Assembly: GCA_965226045.1 (NCBI GenBank)
Contig: CBDDBU010000024.1
Span: forward strand, 1 to 64,000
Length of the DNA stretch: 64,000 nt
DNA from: CBDDBU01 sp965226045
GTDB lineage: Bacteria > Pseudomonadota > Alphaproteobacteria > VGEJ01
Direction: 5' to 3'
The stretch's first letter is position 1, and each line of letters opens with the position of its first letter. Below, one piece after another: positions 62,315-64,000 of the stretch. The position numbers and the translations under genes were made by a program. Below the pieces are notes generated by a model. The model saw only the letters and a list, made by a program, of their open reading frames with translations. It ran no database searches and was not told the DNA's origin.

Positions 62315-63229
62315 ATGGGTGACGCCGGTCGAACGGCGATAACGGCGCCCGCCGCGCCAGCGCCGGGCGATTTGATGGCCGCGCCCCGCGCCGAGACCGG
62401 ACACGCCGGCCGCGCCGAGATCGAGTTCGCGCGCGCGGCCGGCCGCACTTTCATCGCCCGCCAGCGGATCGCCTATCCGTTTCACCTGACCCGCCCGTTC
62501 TACCGCGACCGCTGCGCGCCAGGCTTGCTGACGGTGTATCTGCAATCGGTCTCGGGCGGTCTTTACGAGGGCGAACGGGTCGCCATCGCGCTGCACGCCG
62601 GCGCGGGTGCGCAAGTCCATCTCACCTCCCAAGGCTCGACCGTGGTGCACACGATGGCGGCCGACGAGGCGCGCCACGACGTGACCATCGAGGCGGCGGC
62701 CGACAGCCTGGTCGAGTACGTGCCCGATCCGCTGATCCTGTTTCCGGCGGCGCGGCTGGAAAATCGGGTGTCGGTGGTCGCGGCCGAGGGCGCGCGGGTG
62801 ATCGTCGCCGACGCCTTCCATGCCCACGATCCGGCGGGCGGCGTGGGTGGGGCGCGGCCGTTCACCCGCCTGATGAGCGAACTCCGCGTCGTGCGACCAG
62901 ACGGGCGCCTCGTCTGCCTCGATCGCTTCGACCTCGACGGTACGGCGTGGGCCGCCGGCACGCCCGGGATCGCCACTAGTGCCGGCGGTCAGGCCAGTCT
63001 GGTCGTGCTCGATCCAGTCGATCCGGCGGCGCTGGTGCAGGGCCTGGCCAGGGCCCTGGAGCCGATCCCCAACCTCTACGCCGGCGCCTCCGTTATCCCC
63101 GGCGAGGGCGGGGCCTGGGCACGGCTGCTCGCTGGCGACGGCATCGCGCTCCGGGCCGGGCTCACCGCCGCCTGGGTAGCCGCCCGCACCCACCTCACCG
63201 GCGCCGCCCCGGCGCTCCATCGGAAGTAG
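62315..63229 (+). CDS. ureD: Urease accessory scaffold protein UreD
   Basis: 304 residues. UreD (UreH in Helicobacter) binds apo-urease and recruits UreF and UreG. Matching segments: TFIARQRIAYPFHLTRPFYR, YLQSVSGGLYEGERVAIALH, VHLTSQGSTVVHTMAADEAR and VEYVPDPLILFPAARLENRV. The N-terminal 30 residues are Ala/Pro-rich and the ATG at 62315 may not be the true start; an ATG at 62375 is an alternative. It lies nine bases after ureG. Its placement at the end of the cluster differs from the classical ureD-first order. Confidence 0.88.
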   Translation: MGDAGRTAITAPAAPAPGDLMAAPRAETGHAGRAEIEFARAAGRTFIARQRIAYPFHLTRPFYRDRCAPGLLTVYLQSVSGGLYEGERVAIALHAGAGAQVHLTSQGSTVVHTMAADEARHDVTIEAAADSLVEYVPDPLILFPAARLENRVSVVAAEGARVIVADAFHAHDPAGGVGGARPFTRLMSELRVVRPDGRLVCLDRFDLDGTAWAAGTPGIATSAGGQASLVVLDPVDPAALVQGLARALEPIPNLYAGASVIPGEGGAWARLLAGDGIALRAGLTAAWVAARTHLTGAAPALHRK

Positions 63230-63495
63230 ACGCCACGACCAGTTGACCGGGGGAGCGATCTGCGCTTCGCTAAACGAGCACGGGCCGGCAAGGCCGGCCG
63301 CAGGAGGAGGCAAAGGCATAGCCATCTACGTCATCGAGGAAGGCCTCTCCGAACGCGGGCTCGGCAATGTGCCGTCCGTCACCGGTATCGAACCGGTGCC
63401 CGGCATCCGGCGCTGATGGGCGCCCACGACCAGGTCTGGAACTGGTAACGGCGGGAACTGGCGCCGGCACGCGCGGGCCTTGGGCGTGGCGGGCG
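63230..63495. other. Gap between ureD and larE
   Basis: 266 bp. It contains an AGGAGGAGG purine run at 63302-63310 followed by an open frame reading IAIYVIEEGLSERGLGNVPS and ending at a TGA, but no canonical start codon fits the Shine-Dalgarno position. A short GC hairpin (GGCCGG / CCGGCC, about 63283-63299) lies just before. A degraded or tiny gene is possible; nothing is recognised. Confidence 0.35.
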
Positions 63496-64000
63496 TTGGA
63501 GGCGGTGCTCACGGGCATCGGGCCGATGGCGGTGGCGGTGAGCGGCGGGGTCGATAGCATGACGCTCGCGGTGCTCGCCCATCGTATGGGGCATGGGGTG
63601 CGCGCGGTTCACGCCGTCTCGCCGGCGGTGCCGGCGGCGGCGACCGCTCGGGTGCGCGCCTACGCCGCTGCCGAGGGCTGGGCGCTCGACGAGATCGACG
63701 CCGGCGAGTTCGCCGATCCGAACTACCGCCGCAATCCCGTCAACCGCTGCTTTTTCTGCAAGACGCACCTGTATGGGGCGATCGCCCGAAGGGGCGCGCG
63801 GCGAGGCGGCCCGACCATCGTTTCTGGCACCAACCTCGACGATCTGCGCGATTATCGGCCGGGGCTTGAGGCGGCGCGCACGCACGGCGTGCGCCATCCT
63901 TATGTCGAGGCCGGCATCGATAAGGCCGGAGTGCGCGCGCTCGCCGCCGGGCTCGGCCTCGACGACATCGCGGAGCTGCCGGCGGCGCCCTGCCTCTCCA
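63496..64000 (+). CDS. larE: LarE-like ATP-dependent sulfur transferase (3' partial)
   Basis: The frame runs off the window end. It carries the PP-loop motif MAVAVSGGVDSMTLAVLAHR, then VNRCFFCKTHLYGAI and a GTNLDDLRDYRPGLEAARTH stretch, ending in LAAGLGLDDIAELPAAPCLS. This matches LarE, which donates sulfur to build the nickel-pincer nucleotide cofactor of lactate racemase and related enzymes. The PCLS Cys is the position of the sacrificial Cys in many LarE proteins. The start is uncertain: TTG 63496, GTG 63505 or ATG 63526 are in frame, the last being too short at the N-terminus. Its link to the nickel-dependent urease cluster is notable. Confidence 0.85.
   Translation, partial: MEAVLTGIGPMAVAVSGGVDSMTLAVLAHRMGHGVRAVHAVSPAVPAAATARVRAYAAAEGWALDEIDAGEFADPNYRRNPVNRCFFCKTHLYGAIARRGARRGGPTIVSGTNLDDLRDYRPGLEAARTHGVRHPYVEAGIDKAGVRALAAGLGLDDIAELPAAPCLS

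Noticed and set aside
61508..63325. 605-codon open frame on the minus strand opposite ureG and ureD
   Set aside because: It lies antisense to clearly recognisable ureG/ureD, is rich in Arg, Gly and His with no family features, and is a product of high GC content.

Overview
The window is a GC-rich stretch of chromosome, most likely from an alphaproteobacterium. That placement is inferred from codon bias, from transposase and accessory-island types common in that class, and from the inositol, betaine/one-carbon and urease gene types. It is full of mobile DNA and broken genes: at least nine insertion sequences or IS remnants, four tyrosine recombinases, two small genomic-island fragments, and many frameshifted or truncated genes. 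This pattern fits a genome in recent IS expansion and reductive decay, such as a host-associated or symbiotic lineage. Uncorrected long-read indels could account for some single-base frameshifts.

Layout. 1-11.7 kb: a reverse-transcriptase fragment, a 2-oxoglutarate oxygenase of the HalD/BesD type, a betaine-homocysteine methyltransferase-like gene, an intact-looking IS5-type element (2983-4619, AATT target duplication), a GcvT/DmdA-like demethylase, a polysaccharide deacetylase, an amidase, small gene remnants, a SAM methyltransferase and a MetE-like methyltransferase. The three methyl-transfer genes suggest catabolism of methylated compounds feeding homocysteine methylation. 12-22 kb (mostly minus strand): a CUT1-type ABC sugar transporter whose solute-binding-protein gene is separated from its permeases by an IS630 element, then iolE (frameshifted), iolD and the divergent iolG. 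This is a plausible inositol uptake and catabolism cluster. 22-23.6 kb: a HAD plus GDPD/FAM151-like fusion protein.

23.7-35 kb is an accessory zone. It holds a second, end-truncated IS630 copy, an IS1595 remnant, a complete IS21-type element, a truncated integrase, a translationally coupled pair of paralogous integrases, and a broken recD2. 35.3-42.2 kb is a class 1-type DISARM defence locus (drmC, drmB, drmA and the C-terminal end of the drmMI methylase), cut off at its upstream side by an ISKra4-like element. That element is followed by a scrambled, deletion-ridden second copy (43.8-45.0 kb). 45.1-50.0 kb is a decayed satellite/phage-like island: IS3 remnant, primase-type genes, AlpA regulator, IS256 remnant, an unknown gene coupled to a frameshifted P4-type integrase, and an IS6 remnant.

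50.1-64 kb returns to conserved chromosome. A minus-strand operon carries a glycosyltransferase, a WecA-like transferase, a CapD-like dehydratase and purH. A UDP-sugar dehydrogenase and an hpt with an in-frame stop follow. Last comes a urease cluster, ureE-ureF-ureAB-ureC-ureG-ureD, leading into a larE-like sulfur-transferase gene cut by the window end. In this cluster ureF has lost its stop codon through an apparent 8-bp insertion and reads in frame into the fused ureAB gene, and UreC has an unusual active-site flap. I did not find a clearly new system. The best leads are the UreF-UreAB read-through with the divergent urease, the coupled integrase pair, the truncated DISARM, the HAD-GDPD fusion and the deletion-dominated decay of IS copies.
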